A DNA stretch of 64,000 nt from Acidobacteriota bacterium. GTDB taxonomy: Bacteria; Zixibacteria; MSB-5A5; GN15; FEB-12. The notes beneath the pieces are model-generated. The model was given only the letters and a program-made list of their open reading frames with translations. It searched no databases and was not told the DNA's origin. Positions 8,593 through 16,304 of the stretch are shown here, one piece after another. A program made the position numbers and the translations under genes. Every line of letters starts with the position of its first letter. The first letter of the stretch is position 1. The stretch is taken from the NCBI GenBank assembly GCA_035529075.1, contig DATKXK010000006.1, positions 1 to 64,000 of the forward strand, read 5' to 3'.

Positions 8593-8798
8593 GAGGTTTA
8601 CTTCGCTGCGCTCAGCATCTCCGACGATTCCCCCCATCCCCACCATAGACACAGTTTGTTCTGCTTTTTCGGACGGCGGGTGCCGGGTAGGAGAATCTGA
8701 ACCCCTCCTGCGCGAGTTGCCGGACGTAAGGGTCCCCCAGCAAGCTGTGGGGCACCCGGCAGACATCATGATACCGTGCTGAAGGTAGGGAGGCCCAA

Positions 8799-8984
8799 AT
8801 GATTAAACAAATCGTCTCGAATCTACGTCAGTTAGTCAAAAGATGGTCAAATATGTCCTGGACCAGACAGAGTGTATTGTTTGTCAGAGGTAACTTCAAG
8901 CAAAGGAGATACTTTATAACAAATCACCCGGGTATCGCTACTGACAGACTTACCATCCCCATTCTTTCCTTTCTATACTTGTAA
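8799..8984 (+). CDS. Small hypothetical protein or gene remnant
   Basis: A 61-codon frame preceded by GGGAGG 6 nt before the ATG, a better ribosome binding site than chance would often give. The product is basic (MIKQIVSNLRQLVKRW at the start) and ends in a short hydrophobic tail. I recognise no family. It lies in a spacer rich in remnants, so it could be the intact 5' end of a decayed gene. Confidence 0.3.
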   Translation: MIKQIVSNLRQLVKRWSNMSWTRQSVLFVRGNFKQRRYFITNHPGIATDRLTIPILSFLYL

Positions 8985-9060
8985 GGTCTGTTCTTACGGT
9001 TCGACTAGTCTGAAAAACCAACGCGGGAGATAACGATTCAGAAGATCAGTTGTCATAACA

Positions 9061-9324
9061 ATGGAGTTGTTTATCGATTATTTGGTCTATTCTTCGATTT
9101 CAGCCACACTTGCGCAACAAAAAGAAACAACGCCTCTGGACGGAAGACGGGGAGGGATTATTGCTTTTAACTCAGATCGTGATGGTAATGGTAACGTTTA
9201 TTTGATAATCGCTGGCGGGAGAGGACAACGAAATATCACGAATTATCCGGCCAATTATGGATTTGGCACCCGATGAGCAGAAAACTGCTTTTGTGTCAGA
9301 TATAACCAAGGGAGGCACCAGATG
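9061..9324 (+). pseudogene. Decayed TolB/PD40-type beta-propeller fragment
   Basis: The frame from 9061 contains IIAFNSDRDGNGNVYLI and GQRNITNYPANYG, a recognisable PD40/TolB blade (the family typically shows IAFxSDRDGNxEIYxM and xLTNxPANDxxPxWSPDGxKIAFVS). It stops at 9274-9276, but after a shift of one base the next blade motif APDEQKTAFVSD continues to about 9324. The 5' part is also missing. This is a frameshifted remnant of a propeller protein, ending at the start of the dockerin gene. Confidence 0.6.
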
Positions 9325-11418
9325 AGAGGCAACCATATGCGAAGCAACCGGATGCTTGGAAGAATAGCTCTGATAGCGATAATTGCCATATCGGCTTATC
9401 CGTTCACTGTGCACAGTCAGATTCCAATGGAGAATCCGGAGTGCGCTACCTGGGATTTGCCCCACAACCGCTACCTGATTTCGCTCAATGTCGACGGAGA
9501 CATTATCCAGATCGATACTTCCGGGACGCTGACCATGTTCAAACATTTGGGACAGACGATCAACTCGGCTTGCATCGGCGGTAACACGTTTTATCAAACA
9601 GGGATGCAGACTGTTTATGGGTTCGATCTGGAAACCGCAGGTCAAGTGTTCTACGTAGCTCTTCCGGCGGTATACCTCGGCGGCTGCGCGGCCGACACCG
9701 GTGGGTATCTTTATGTTGTCGATATTCCCACCTGGACGGGCGGCGCTGAGGACAGGATCTGGAAAGTCGATCTCAGTAACGGTGCTTACACGAAATTCGC
9801 AAGCACGGACAGGGGGCTGGGCTATCTGCCCCGGGACGTAATATTTGATGCCGAGCACAACCGCCTGTTAGTCATCGGGGCAAGGGAACCGGTATATATT
9901 CAGGCTATCAGCATTGAAGACTCCAGCGTTACTAATCTGGTAAGATTTGAGACGGACTACAGCAACGGCCTTGCCAGAGATCAGTTCGGCAACACATATG
10001 CAACGGGTTACGATAACGGAATCATTTACCGATACGACTCAAACTTCACTTCGCCTCCTGAGATCGTCTCCGTCGGTTATGATGCGCCCTGTAACATCGA
10101 CTACAACAGCCGTGACCACGTCCTTGCGATTCCGAATTACTGGGGGGATAGACTGGAGTTCTTGCGCGTGGGACGGCCTGAACTGACGAGGCGGACCTTC
10201 TCGGACCTGAGTGGGGGCGACGCAGACAGTGTTTTCGAAAGTGGTGAGAGCATCGAGCTGGTTGTGACAGTGACCAACCCACACTTTTTGCCGCTGACTG
10301 ATGTGTCAGTCGATCTGATCGCGGCGACCGGTGGACTGACAATCACCCAGGGTTCGGCTGATATCGGTAGCATTCCGGCGAGATCAGAAATCACTAACAG
10401 CGGCAGCCCATTTCTGTTCGATATTCCGCCGGAGACTGAGAATCAGATGGTTTCGTTCGACCTGGAAATGACCTATACCAGCGACTATGGGACTGAGATC
10501 GACACGGTAATTATCGAAGCGCCTATTGGTGGAGTATCGATTCTGCTGCTCGACGATGATCATGATAATTGGGACGTAGATCAGTACTATCGTGAGGCCC
10601 TGGCTCTGGTTGACTCCACATATCATATCTGGCACACTACCGACGGTCTTCCGGAAACTGCATACCTGCGTAGCTTCGATGTCGTTATCTGGTTCACGGG
10701 AAACCACCGACCAGCATTGCTCGACACCGATGAGATCACGGCCATGAAGGACTACATGGACGTTGGCGGCAACCTGATCCTCACCGGTCAGGGAATTGCC
10801 AGCCACCTGGATACCGTCGATCAAGATTTCCTTAGCGATTACCTGCGCTCAGAGCTGTTGGGTACTGACTTCTGGTATAACATGGCAGCCGACACGGGTG
10901 GTCAGGTGTTCAATCCCTCAGATACGATCAAGATCGGAGGCTCCGGTGGCGCAAACAATCAGACTGTCTTCGATCATGTAGGACCCGTGAACGGTGGTGT
11001 TGCCGAGCTGAAGTACTACGGTCAACCGGGCTGGAGTGCTGTTTCTTACAGTGGCACCTATCGACTGCTCTTTCTGACCTTTGGTTTCGAGGCCGTCATC
11101 AACGATAATCCGTTCTGGACCGATCGCGACCTGATTTTCCCTGAGATTGTCGGCTTCTTTGACTGGATCAATCCGTTCTTCTGCTGCACCGACACGACCG
11201 GCAACGTTGACGGCGACGAAGAAGGCATAGTCGATATCGGCGATTTGACTGCGCTGATTGGTTACCTGTTTATTCCGCCCAACGAGGAACCCGCCTGTCT
11301 GATGGAGGCTAACGTTGACGGCGACGAGGCTGGCGTTGTCGATATTGGCGATCTGACAGCTTTGATAAGCTACCTGTTCATCCCGCCCAATCCGCCGCCG
11401 GCAGGCTGCATGAATTGA
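9322..11418 (+). CDS. Large secreted protein with beta-propeller-like N-terminus and paired dockerin-like repeats
   Basis: Protein of 698 residues, ATG at 9322 with GGGAGG 6 nt upstream. Signal peptide at about 1-32. Residues 35-285 look like a beta-propeller of the NHL/SMP-30 sort (repeated GGCAADTGGYLYVVD and DQFGNTYATGYDNGIIYRYD patterns). Residues 295-405 contain a CARDB-like domain (VTVTNPHFLPLTDVSVDL). Residues 410-610 resemble a ThuA/GATase-like Rossmann segment (ILLLDDDHD, FDVVIWFTGN, MDVGGNLILTGQG). Residues 621-698 hold two Ca-binding dockerin-like repeats (NVDGDEEGIVDIGDLTALI and NVDGDEAGVVDIGDLTALI). No cohesin partner is visible in the window. Probably cell-surface or extracellular; role unknown. 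Confidence 0.8.
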   Translation: MRGNHMRSNRMLGRIALIAIIAISAYPFTVHSQIPMENPECATWDLPHNRYLISLNVDGDIIQIDTSGTLTMFKHLGQTINSACIGGNTFYQTGMQTVYGFDLETAGQVFYVALPAVYLGGCAADTGGYLYVVDIPTWTGGAEDRIWKVDLSNGAYTKFASTDRGLGYLPRDVIFDAEHNRLLVIGAREPVYIQAISIEDSSVTNLVRFETDYSNGLARDQFGNTYATGYDNGIIYRYDSNFTSPPEIVSVGYDAPCNIDYNSRDHVLAIPNYWGDRLEFLRVGRPELTRRTFSDLSGGDADSVFESGESIELVVTVTNPHFLPLTDVSVDLIAATGGLTITQGSADIGSIPARSEITNSGSPFLFDIPPETENQMVSFDLEMTYTSDYGTEIDTVIIEAPIGGVSILLLDDDHDNWDVDQYYREALALVDSTYHIWHTTDGLPETAYLRSFDVVIWFTGNHRPALLDTDEITAMKDYMDVGGNLILTGQGIASHLDTVDQDFLSDYLRSELLGTDFWYNMAADTGGQVFNPSDTIKIGGSGGANNQTVFDHVGPVNGGVAELKYYGQPGWSAVSYSGTYRLLFLTFGFEAVINDNPFWTDRDLIFPEIVGFFDWINPFFCCTDTTGNVDGDEEGIVDIGDLTALIGYLFIPPNEEPACLMEANVDGDEAGVVDIGDLTALISYLFIPPNPPPAGCMN

Positions 11419-11562
11419 CGTAGTTTATTGGTGAAGGAGTCACGACCCGTTCAACCACATCGGACTGGATCCGAATAGTGGCCGGTGGTCTGCATTCTAC
11501 GATGACGTGGAGGTACCTCTGCAAAACCCCTGCGGTTCTGCCGCGTCTGTGATATTCACTCA

Positions 11563-11591
11563 TTGACGGAATATGGCATGGGTGATATATT
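11563..11591 (+). promoter_or_regulatory. Predicted sigma-70 promoter
   Basis: TTGACG, 17-nt spacer, TATATT. Close to consensus and 57 bp upstream of the GTG that starts the small secreted frame at 11649. Confidence 0.5.
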
Positions 11592-11648
11592 CTGTCGTCA
11601 CCGGGGGGTGCTTCATCGAAGAGCTTGTGAGTAACCGAGAGGTCGTTC

Positions 11649-11915
11649 GTGCCGTCAAGTGGCGGAACCATGCTGCGGTGTTCGATGGTCGTATCTCTTG
11701 TGATCGTTGGGAGTAGCGGGCCATTGTCGGTACAGGCGGGTCAGGAGCCGGCAGATAGCGCCTGGCAGTTGAAATCGGCCCAGCAGGTTCTGGACAAGGC
11801 CCTAGCCGATACACCTGGCGGGATCGCCTTTCGAACACAGCGGAACGATTTAAGCAGAGTTGGGCACAACAGTGCAACGTGGAAGGGTTGCGCTGGACGA
11901 TTCATCGCCAAGTAG
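11649..11915 (+). CDS. Short secreted protein, possibly a truncated gene
   Basis: An 88-codon frame with GAGAGG 6 nt before the GTG start and a good promoter at 11563. The N-terminus is a signal peptide (MLRCSMVVSLVIVGSSGPL from residue 8, cleavage near SVQAGQ). The mature region is only about 57 residues (SAQQVLDKALADTPGG) with no recognisable domain. With promoter, ribosome binding site and export signal intact but a very short body, it may be the 5' end of a larger gene that lost its remainder, or a genuine small exported protein. The upstream stretch 11440-11563 carries another short open piece (GLDPNSGRWSAFYDD) that I could not assign. Confidence 0.45.
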   Translation: MPSSGGTMLRCSMVVSLVIVGSSGPLSVQAGQEPADSAWQLKSAQQVLDKALADTPGGIAFRTQRNDLSRVGHNSATWKGCAGRFIAK

Positions 11916-12022
11916 TATTCGGTAGGCACCTAAGAAGACCTGCTAAACGGGAACCTGAAATGCAATCACGCGGTTTCCGGGAGAGGAGCACCGTTGATCG
12001 TTGCGTGTCATCTACGCTTCGT

Positions 12023-12757
12023 CTATGCACTCCTTAGGAAGACTTCCGCGCGGAATCTCACTGACGGTGTTACATGGTCATACCGGAAAGTGTCGCTAAA
12101 CTCTCCCTGGGCTTGCTTGATTGATGGTAAGTTAAACCACGCATCTTGGGGCTTTGCGTACATCGTTACACTGTCATAGCAGGATGACGGAATACTAAAC
12201 TTGAAGTACACCGTTTCGATCTCAGAAAGAAATGAAAAGCCGATAGCCAACTTAGCCGCCGAGCCCCCTGGTGCCATCGGTTCAGGTACACAGCTGGTAT
12301 ACCGTAGCGGTGCCAAAGCATCTAACTCGACCTGCGAGTCTTTTGGACTGCCGAAAAGGCCCTCCAAATCAAAGGAGATGCGCTTTCTAGGATCATTCCT
12401 GCTGACGCCAATGCCGGAGGTCAACGGGATGTTGTTGTTGTTACCAGCTGAATACCTACCTTCCGCCGATTGGATGCTCTCACATCCCACGAAAGGTATG
12501 AAATCTTCAAAGTGGACTGAGCTTTGATAGACTACAATGAAAGACCGCATTGCGATATCTATCTGACGATTCTGCTGAACATAGATCTCATATGTGCGAT
12601 TGTGACAAGTGTATGCAGTAGTCAGTGAAACACTTCGTTTGATGAGTCGGTGGACGGCATGTCGGAATTGAGGGCTTGCTAGGTACCAACCAATGAAGGC
12701 AATAATGACAGGAATGAGAACAGATAAGACACCGAGAATGGTGGGTAGCTCCTCCAT
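12023..12757 (-). CDS. Single-pass membrane protein with beta-rich domain, unknown family
   Basis: About 244 residues from the ATG at 12757; a GTG at 12772 would add five residues and overlap the upstream stop. One N-terminal transmembrane helix (TILGVLSVLIPVIIAFIGWYL, ending near residue 26) is followed by a soluble, strand-rich domain (YEIYVQQNRQIDIAMRSFIVV, ISFDLEGLFGS, TVYFKFSIPSS). It is the second gene of a two-gene unit: its start lies within a few bases of the stop of the 274-residue membrane protein. No family recognised. GC content is lower than in the core part of the window. Confidence 0.65.
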   Translation of the reverse strand: MEELPTILGVLSVLIPVIIAFIGWYLASPQFRHAVHRLIKRSVSLTTAYTCHNRTYEIYVQQNRQIDIAMRSFIVVYQSSVHFEDFIPFVGCESIQSAEGRYSAGNNNNIPLTSGIGVSRNDPRKRISFDLEGLFGSPKDSQVELDALAPLRYTSCVPEPMAPGGSAAKLAIGFSFLSEIETVYFKFSIPSSCYDSVTMYAKPQDAWFNLPSIKQAQGEFSDTFRYDHVTPSVRFRAEVFLRSA

Positions 12758-12759
12758 AT

Positions 12760-13584
12760 CTACCACTTCCACCTTACTGCATAGATGCTATTCAGACGGG
12801 GGTTCGTGAGATGGAATTTAACAAGTTGGCCGTCAAATACTTGGATAAGCGCGTCGTGCTTCACGATGTATTCCTGCGCAGAACCTTGGCTCGATACAGT
12901 CAGCCATACGTTCTTACATGGCCTGTCATGTGGATACTTGATTGACAGTTCATAGTCATCGGCTGGATAGAGGAAGCTGACTGTGAAGAACTCCTCGCAC
13001 AAGGGAAAGCTCCGGGAAAAATTGGCGCTCCACTCAAGAGAAACAACCTCGCCTTTCTTCTTAGGCCCGTCGTTGAACATGAAATGTGCGTCTACTGTCC
13101 CATCAGGATTTGTGTGTTTCGTGACTTTGTGGTTGCAACTTAGAAAATCAATTAGCTCTGGTCGTGGCCCTTCTGCAGGGTTCGGCATGGCTCTGAGATG
13201 CCTGGACGAAAAGCCGGCCGTCCCGTCTACCAATATCTTGAGCTCTTGTTTCTTTGTGTAATGACCGTCTCCATCGGTGGTGAGCGTCAACGTTGCGACG
13301 GTTCTCTTAATGGTGTAAGGAGACTGAAACGGCACAACCAGCGAAACATAGTATCGGAGAGTGTCTAGATAGTAGAGTATGAGTAGGCAAATACAGCAGC
13401 CGCCCGTGAGAGCGATTGCAAATACGTCGGCGGTTGCCAGGCCGTCCGCCGATGCAGCACTGGCCAGCAAACCAATACCGATCACGAACCCCAAGACTAC
13501 TAAGGCTCTAAGAAGGTGAAAAAGCGCGGAGTGCCTACGTGGAATTGTGACGAATTCAGGTATTCTCTTGGCCATGATAGCCAA
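12760..13584 (-). CDS. Two-helix membrane protein with beta-rich C-terminal domain, unknown family
   Basis: 274 residues from a TTG at 13584 (GAGGG 8 nt upstream) or 271 from the ATG at 13575. Residues 22-45 (LLRALVVLGFVIGIGLLASA) and 53-72 (DVFAIALTGGCCICLLILYY) are two transmembrane helices joined by a short loop. Residues 80-274 are a strand-rich domain with many aromatic and charged residues and no catalytic motif I can name. It is translated just before, and presumably coupled to, the single-pass protein at 12023. The 2TM-plus-beta layout recalls membrane effector proteins of some anti-phage systems, but no nucleotide cyclase or sensor gene is adjacent, so that stays a hypothesis. Confidence 0.65.
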   Translation of the reverse strand: MAIMAKRIPEFVTIPRRHSALFHLLRALVVLGFVIGIGLLASAASADGLATADVFAIALTGGCCICLLILYYLDTLRYYVSLVVPFQSPYTIKRTVATLTLTTDGDGHYTKKQELKILVDGTAGFSSRHLRAMPNPAEGPRPELIDFLSCNHKVTKHTNPDGTVDAHFMFNDGPKKKGEVVSLEWSANFSRSFPLCEEFFTVSFLYPADDYELSIKYPHDRPCKNVWLTVSSQGSAQEYIVKHDALIQVFDGQLVKFHLTNPRLNSIYAVRWKW

Positions 13585-14634
13585 TCATGAACCCTCAGCC
13601 GTCGTCGCCGCCGCCTGTCACGATATTAACCCCTGATTGTGAAGATTGTAATGTCCTGCTGCACAGTAGTTCGGAACCGGCTGCCGTTACTTTACTTGCA
13701 GCAAGTATATTGTTCATTTTTTCAACAGTCAAGCTTTTGTTTTTAAACCCCACCAAAAGACTCCTTTTTGGCTGGCCATCAACGACTGGTCCGTTGGGTA
13801 CTGTTATCTCCCGGCAGGCCCTGGAAAGTGCCGTTCAGATCCGGTAGAAAGCCGTCGCAAATCCAGTCAGATTAGTGGTGGCAGGTACCGTGTTGACACT
13901 ACAGTATAATCCAATCTCACGTTTTGTCAAGTAGCAGATTTCACGGCCAAACCTTGCATATCGTGACGTACTAGCTCCCGTTACTGCCGAGCCGGGTGTT
14001 ATCGGCGTCGCACTACCCAGAGTTGGCTTTGTCGTCTTGAGGCGGGAGAATGTGTAACCGGCGGATTTCAAAGATTCGGAGGTAGTTTGGCTGAATCTTG
14101 CCATACCCGGATATCGCTCGCGGCACTTCGGGGAGTTGGTACGATCTTTCGGCACAACGGAAGAAGTACCGTTAGTCCATATCAGGTCACTTTACGCTTG
14201 ACCGACATTCGCTCGGTCAGCTCTAGCCATGAGTTGCTCTGTGTCCATCCTGTGACCACGGCAGACAAAAAGAGACACAACCAGACACAACCAGACACAA
14301 CCAGACAAAAAGAAACAAAAAAAACCTAAATCTATCCTGTTAAGCCGGTTACGGCGTATTTTGCCACACCCCAACAGGTTACAGGAATACCCCTTGGAGA
14401 ATCCCCGCCTCTCCGCCAGATTATTTTGGGGCGGGGTGTTTCCCGACGGCGTTTTTCATTCGCAATGCGCAGAGGGCTTTCAGGCCGCCAGCGGCCCGAA
14501 GAGATGCAGCATCAGTCCGCCATTCAGGTCGAGGCTCAAGGTCGTGCAGAGAAAAGAACCCTTCTTCTGGTCCGGCACGAACTTTTGTCATATTTTGTCT
14601 GTAGACCAAGACTCAACATCAGGAGGGATCCGTT
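13585..14634. other. Long spacer without a convincing gene
   Basis: About 1 kb. Open frames at 13587-13847 (+) and 13835-14155 (-) lack ribosome binding sites and family similarity that I can see; the minus-strand one (many Thr/Ser/Pro) could be a surface-protein remnant. Three 10-bp tandem repeats lie at 14275-14304. CCCCGCC (14403-14409) and GGCGGGG (14430-14436) can pair around a 20-nt loop. The spacer marks the change from loosely packed, less GC-rich DNA on the left to dense GC-rich genes on the right. Confidence 0.45.
14275..14304 (+). repeat. Short tandem repeat, three 10-bp units
   Basis: Three exact ACACAACCAG units, flanked on both sides by AGACAAAAAGA-like sequence (left copy at 14263-14273, right copy overlapping the repeat end). 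Similar in style to the CCAGAACAA repeat at 7398. Confidence 0.85.
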
Positions 14635-15072
14635 TTGGAACTACCGGAATATGTGTCGATGGCTGAAGTGGCCCGGGTCTGCGCGGAACTGGGTATTCGC
14701 GACTGGACGCAACTGAGTGAACTCAGAGTCCGCGAGGACGAAGCCGAGTTGATTCTGGCGGCGCTGGATGTGGCCGACAGGGATTTCGGCCTGGATGATT
14801 TTCGCCAGGGGCTTGAGGTGGAACTCGAGCACGGTACCATGTTTGAAGACGCCAATGTGACCAACAATCATCCGATCCTGACCGCCAAGATAGTGCTTGC
14901 CCACTTCAAGGAGTCGCCGGACTACTACAAGCGGCTGGACGTGGCCGAGATCGAAGGGGATTTGCTCAAGGCACTCGTCTCCGGTGACGCCGGCAAAACC
15001 GCATCATTGTACAAGAAGCTGGTAGCGGCGAGAGCCATAGTGAGTGGAACTGAGTCGGCGCAGTTGAAATAG
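14635..15072 (+). CDS. DUF5661-like protein
   Basis: 145 residues, no signal peptide or membrane segment. The start is TTG at 14635 because AGGAGG lies 8 nt upstream; the first in-frame ATG (14659) is too far away. The central part GLEVELEHGTMFEDANVTNNHP (about 62-83) and the following AKIVLAHFKESPDYYKRL match the pattern I know from DUF5661 proteins (VELEHG, NVTNDD, LTGKIALAHLKEFPDYY). The family has no established function. The N-terminal 50 residues (MAEVARVCAELGI) look like a small helical domain. First gene of the GC-rich part; convergent with the YihY gene. Confidence 0.65.
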   Translation: MELPEYVSMAEVARVCAELGIRDWTQLSELRVREDEAELILAALDVADRDFGLDDFRQGLEVELEHGTMFEDANVTNNHPILTAKIVLAHFKESPDYYKRLDVAEIEGDLLKALVSGDAGKTASLYKKLVAARAIVSGTESAQLK

Positions 15073-15154
15073 CGGCTTGTCCGGAGCCGGCTTACGGTGA
15101 TGGCGGTTCTCCGACGGGCTGTCGTGGGACGCACTCGGGATATGGCGGGGCGGA

Positions 15155-16048
15155 TCAGTCGTGTCTGCGGCGGTGCTTTGTCCTTTCGGCGCGCAAGTGA
15201 CCCACGACGGCGGCAAGGGTGAACACCAGCGACGAATAGTATATCCAGATGGCGGCGACTACGAGGAAGGTGTAGGCCCCATAGACGTGCACGATCGTGG
15301 CGCCATGGCTGACGTAGTACCCGAACACTTCCTTGGCCCCGTGCCAGAGAATCGAGGCTACGAGAGCACTTGTCACCGCCGACCGCCAGTTCGGTTTTCT
15401 CAGCGGCACCAGCCAGTAGATGACAAGGAAGCTGGTGAATACTATCAGTAGTGAGACGACGTTGGTGAGGAACCCGTAGGCGTGCTGCCCGCCGATGCGG
15501 CTCAGCCACGCAAATTGTCCGGCCGCTTCCAGCGCTGCGTCCCAGGCAGGCAGAACGACCACCGACAGAACGAAAAAGGCCATGACCACCACGACCAGCC
15601 CGAAATCCCACAGCTTTCCCGCCACCACTGATCCGGCTTCTCGAACGTGGAAGACCGCATTAAGAATGGTTCGCATACTGCTGAAGAGACCACTGGAAGC
15701 GAGAAACAATCCCACCAGCCCCAGGAACCCGGCCACCTGCCTGCCGGATGAGAATTGCAGGATGCGACTGGCGACCAGTCGCTTGACGTCGGCGGCGTAG
15801 TCTTCGTAGGGGATTACGCGGTCGATGAATGAATCAACGGACCCAACCGCGTCGGGTTGGGCGAGGATTGAACCGAGCACGGCGAAGACTACAAGCACCA
15901 GGGGGATGACACAGGTGAACAGCGAGAAGGCCAGCCCGCCGGACATTAGAAAGACATGATGCCGATCAACCTGCTGGTAGATGCCCCGCGCATAGTAGGC
16001 AATGCTATCCCAGGTTCGATTCCATAGTCTGGCCGGTAAGGTGCGCAT
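15155..16048 (-). CDS. YihY/BrkB-family inner-membrane protein
   Basis: About 297 residues from the ATG at 16048; a TTG at 16090 would add 14 basic residues, and neither start has a strong ribosome binding site. Six or so transmembrane helices are visible, including ALAFSLFTCVIPLVLVVFAV (first), GLVVVVMAFFVLSVVVLPAW and LVVAAIWIYYSSLVFTLAAV (last). The Y-A-G-I-Y / LAFSLF start and the final YGAYTFLVVAAIWIYYS segment are typical of the YihY/virulence factor BrkB family, once mis-named ribonuclease BN. Function of the family remains unclear; a transport role is often proposed. The gene lies downstream of tamA-like on the same strand with a gap of about 250 bp. Confidence 0.85.
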   Translation of the reverse strand: MRTLPARLWNRTWDSIAYYARGIYQQVDRHHVFLMSGGLAFSLFTCVIPLVLVVFAVLGSILAQPDAVGSVDSFIDRVIPYEDYAADVKRLVASRILQFSSGRQVAGFLGLVGLFLASSGLFSSMRTILNAVFHVREAGSVVAGKLWDFGLVVVVMAFFVLSVVVLPAWDAALEAAGQFAWLSRIGGQHAYGFLTNVVSLLIVFTSFLVIYWLVPLRKPNWRSAVTSALVASILWHGAKEVFGYYVSHGATIVHVYGAYTFLVVAAIWIYYSSLVFTLAAVVGHLRAERTKHRRRHD

Positions 16049-16304
16049 GCGTTTCGGCTGTTTCCGCCCGCCATTACAGGGCGGCGTCAAACGATTTCTT
16101 GATGACCTTCATCCACCCGACAGGTGGCTTGTTTCACTTCGTGCACGTCCTGATCGACTTTCGCCGCGAGATCCGCCGGTCGCACGGCTTGTATAACATC
16201 TGACGCGTGCCTGCGATTGTCAACCCCGCTGCCTTTTTTACGGTACGCGGTTCGAGGGCGGATCACTCCGCTCGACCGCAATGCTGTGAGCGCCGGCGCC
16301 ATGG

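Larger units (their letters stand above)
8414..9060. other. Largely non-coding spacer
   Basis: It contains copy B of the dispersed repeat (8550-8592) and GC-rich inverted-repeat segments around 8675-8765 (GCCGGGT and ACCCGGC; CCCCCA and TGTGGGG). One small open frame at 8799-8984 has a good ribosome binding site and is listed separately. The rest shows no coding signal that I trust. Confidence 0.45.

Noticed and set aside
13587-14155. Two small open frames (86 and 106 codons) in the long spacer
   Set aside because: No ribosome binding site, no family, low-complexity Pro/Ser/Thr content. They may be remnants but cannot be supported as genes.
16002-16030. tRNA-like GGTTCGATTCC
   Set aside because: Lies inside the YihY coding region and no cloverleaf can be drawn around it.
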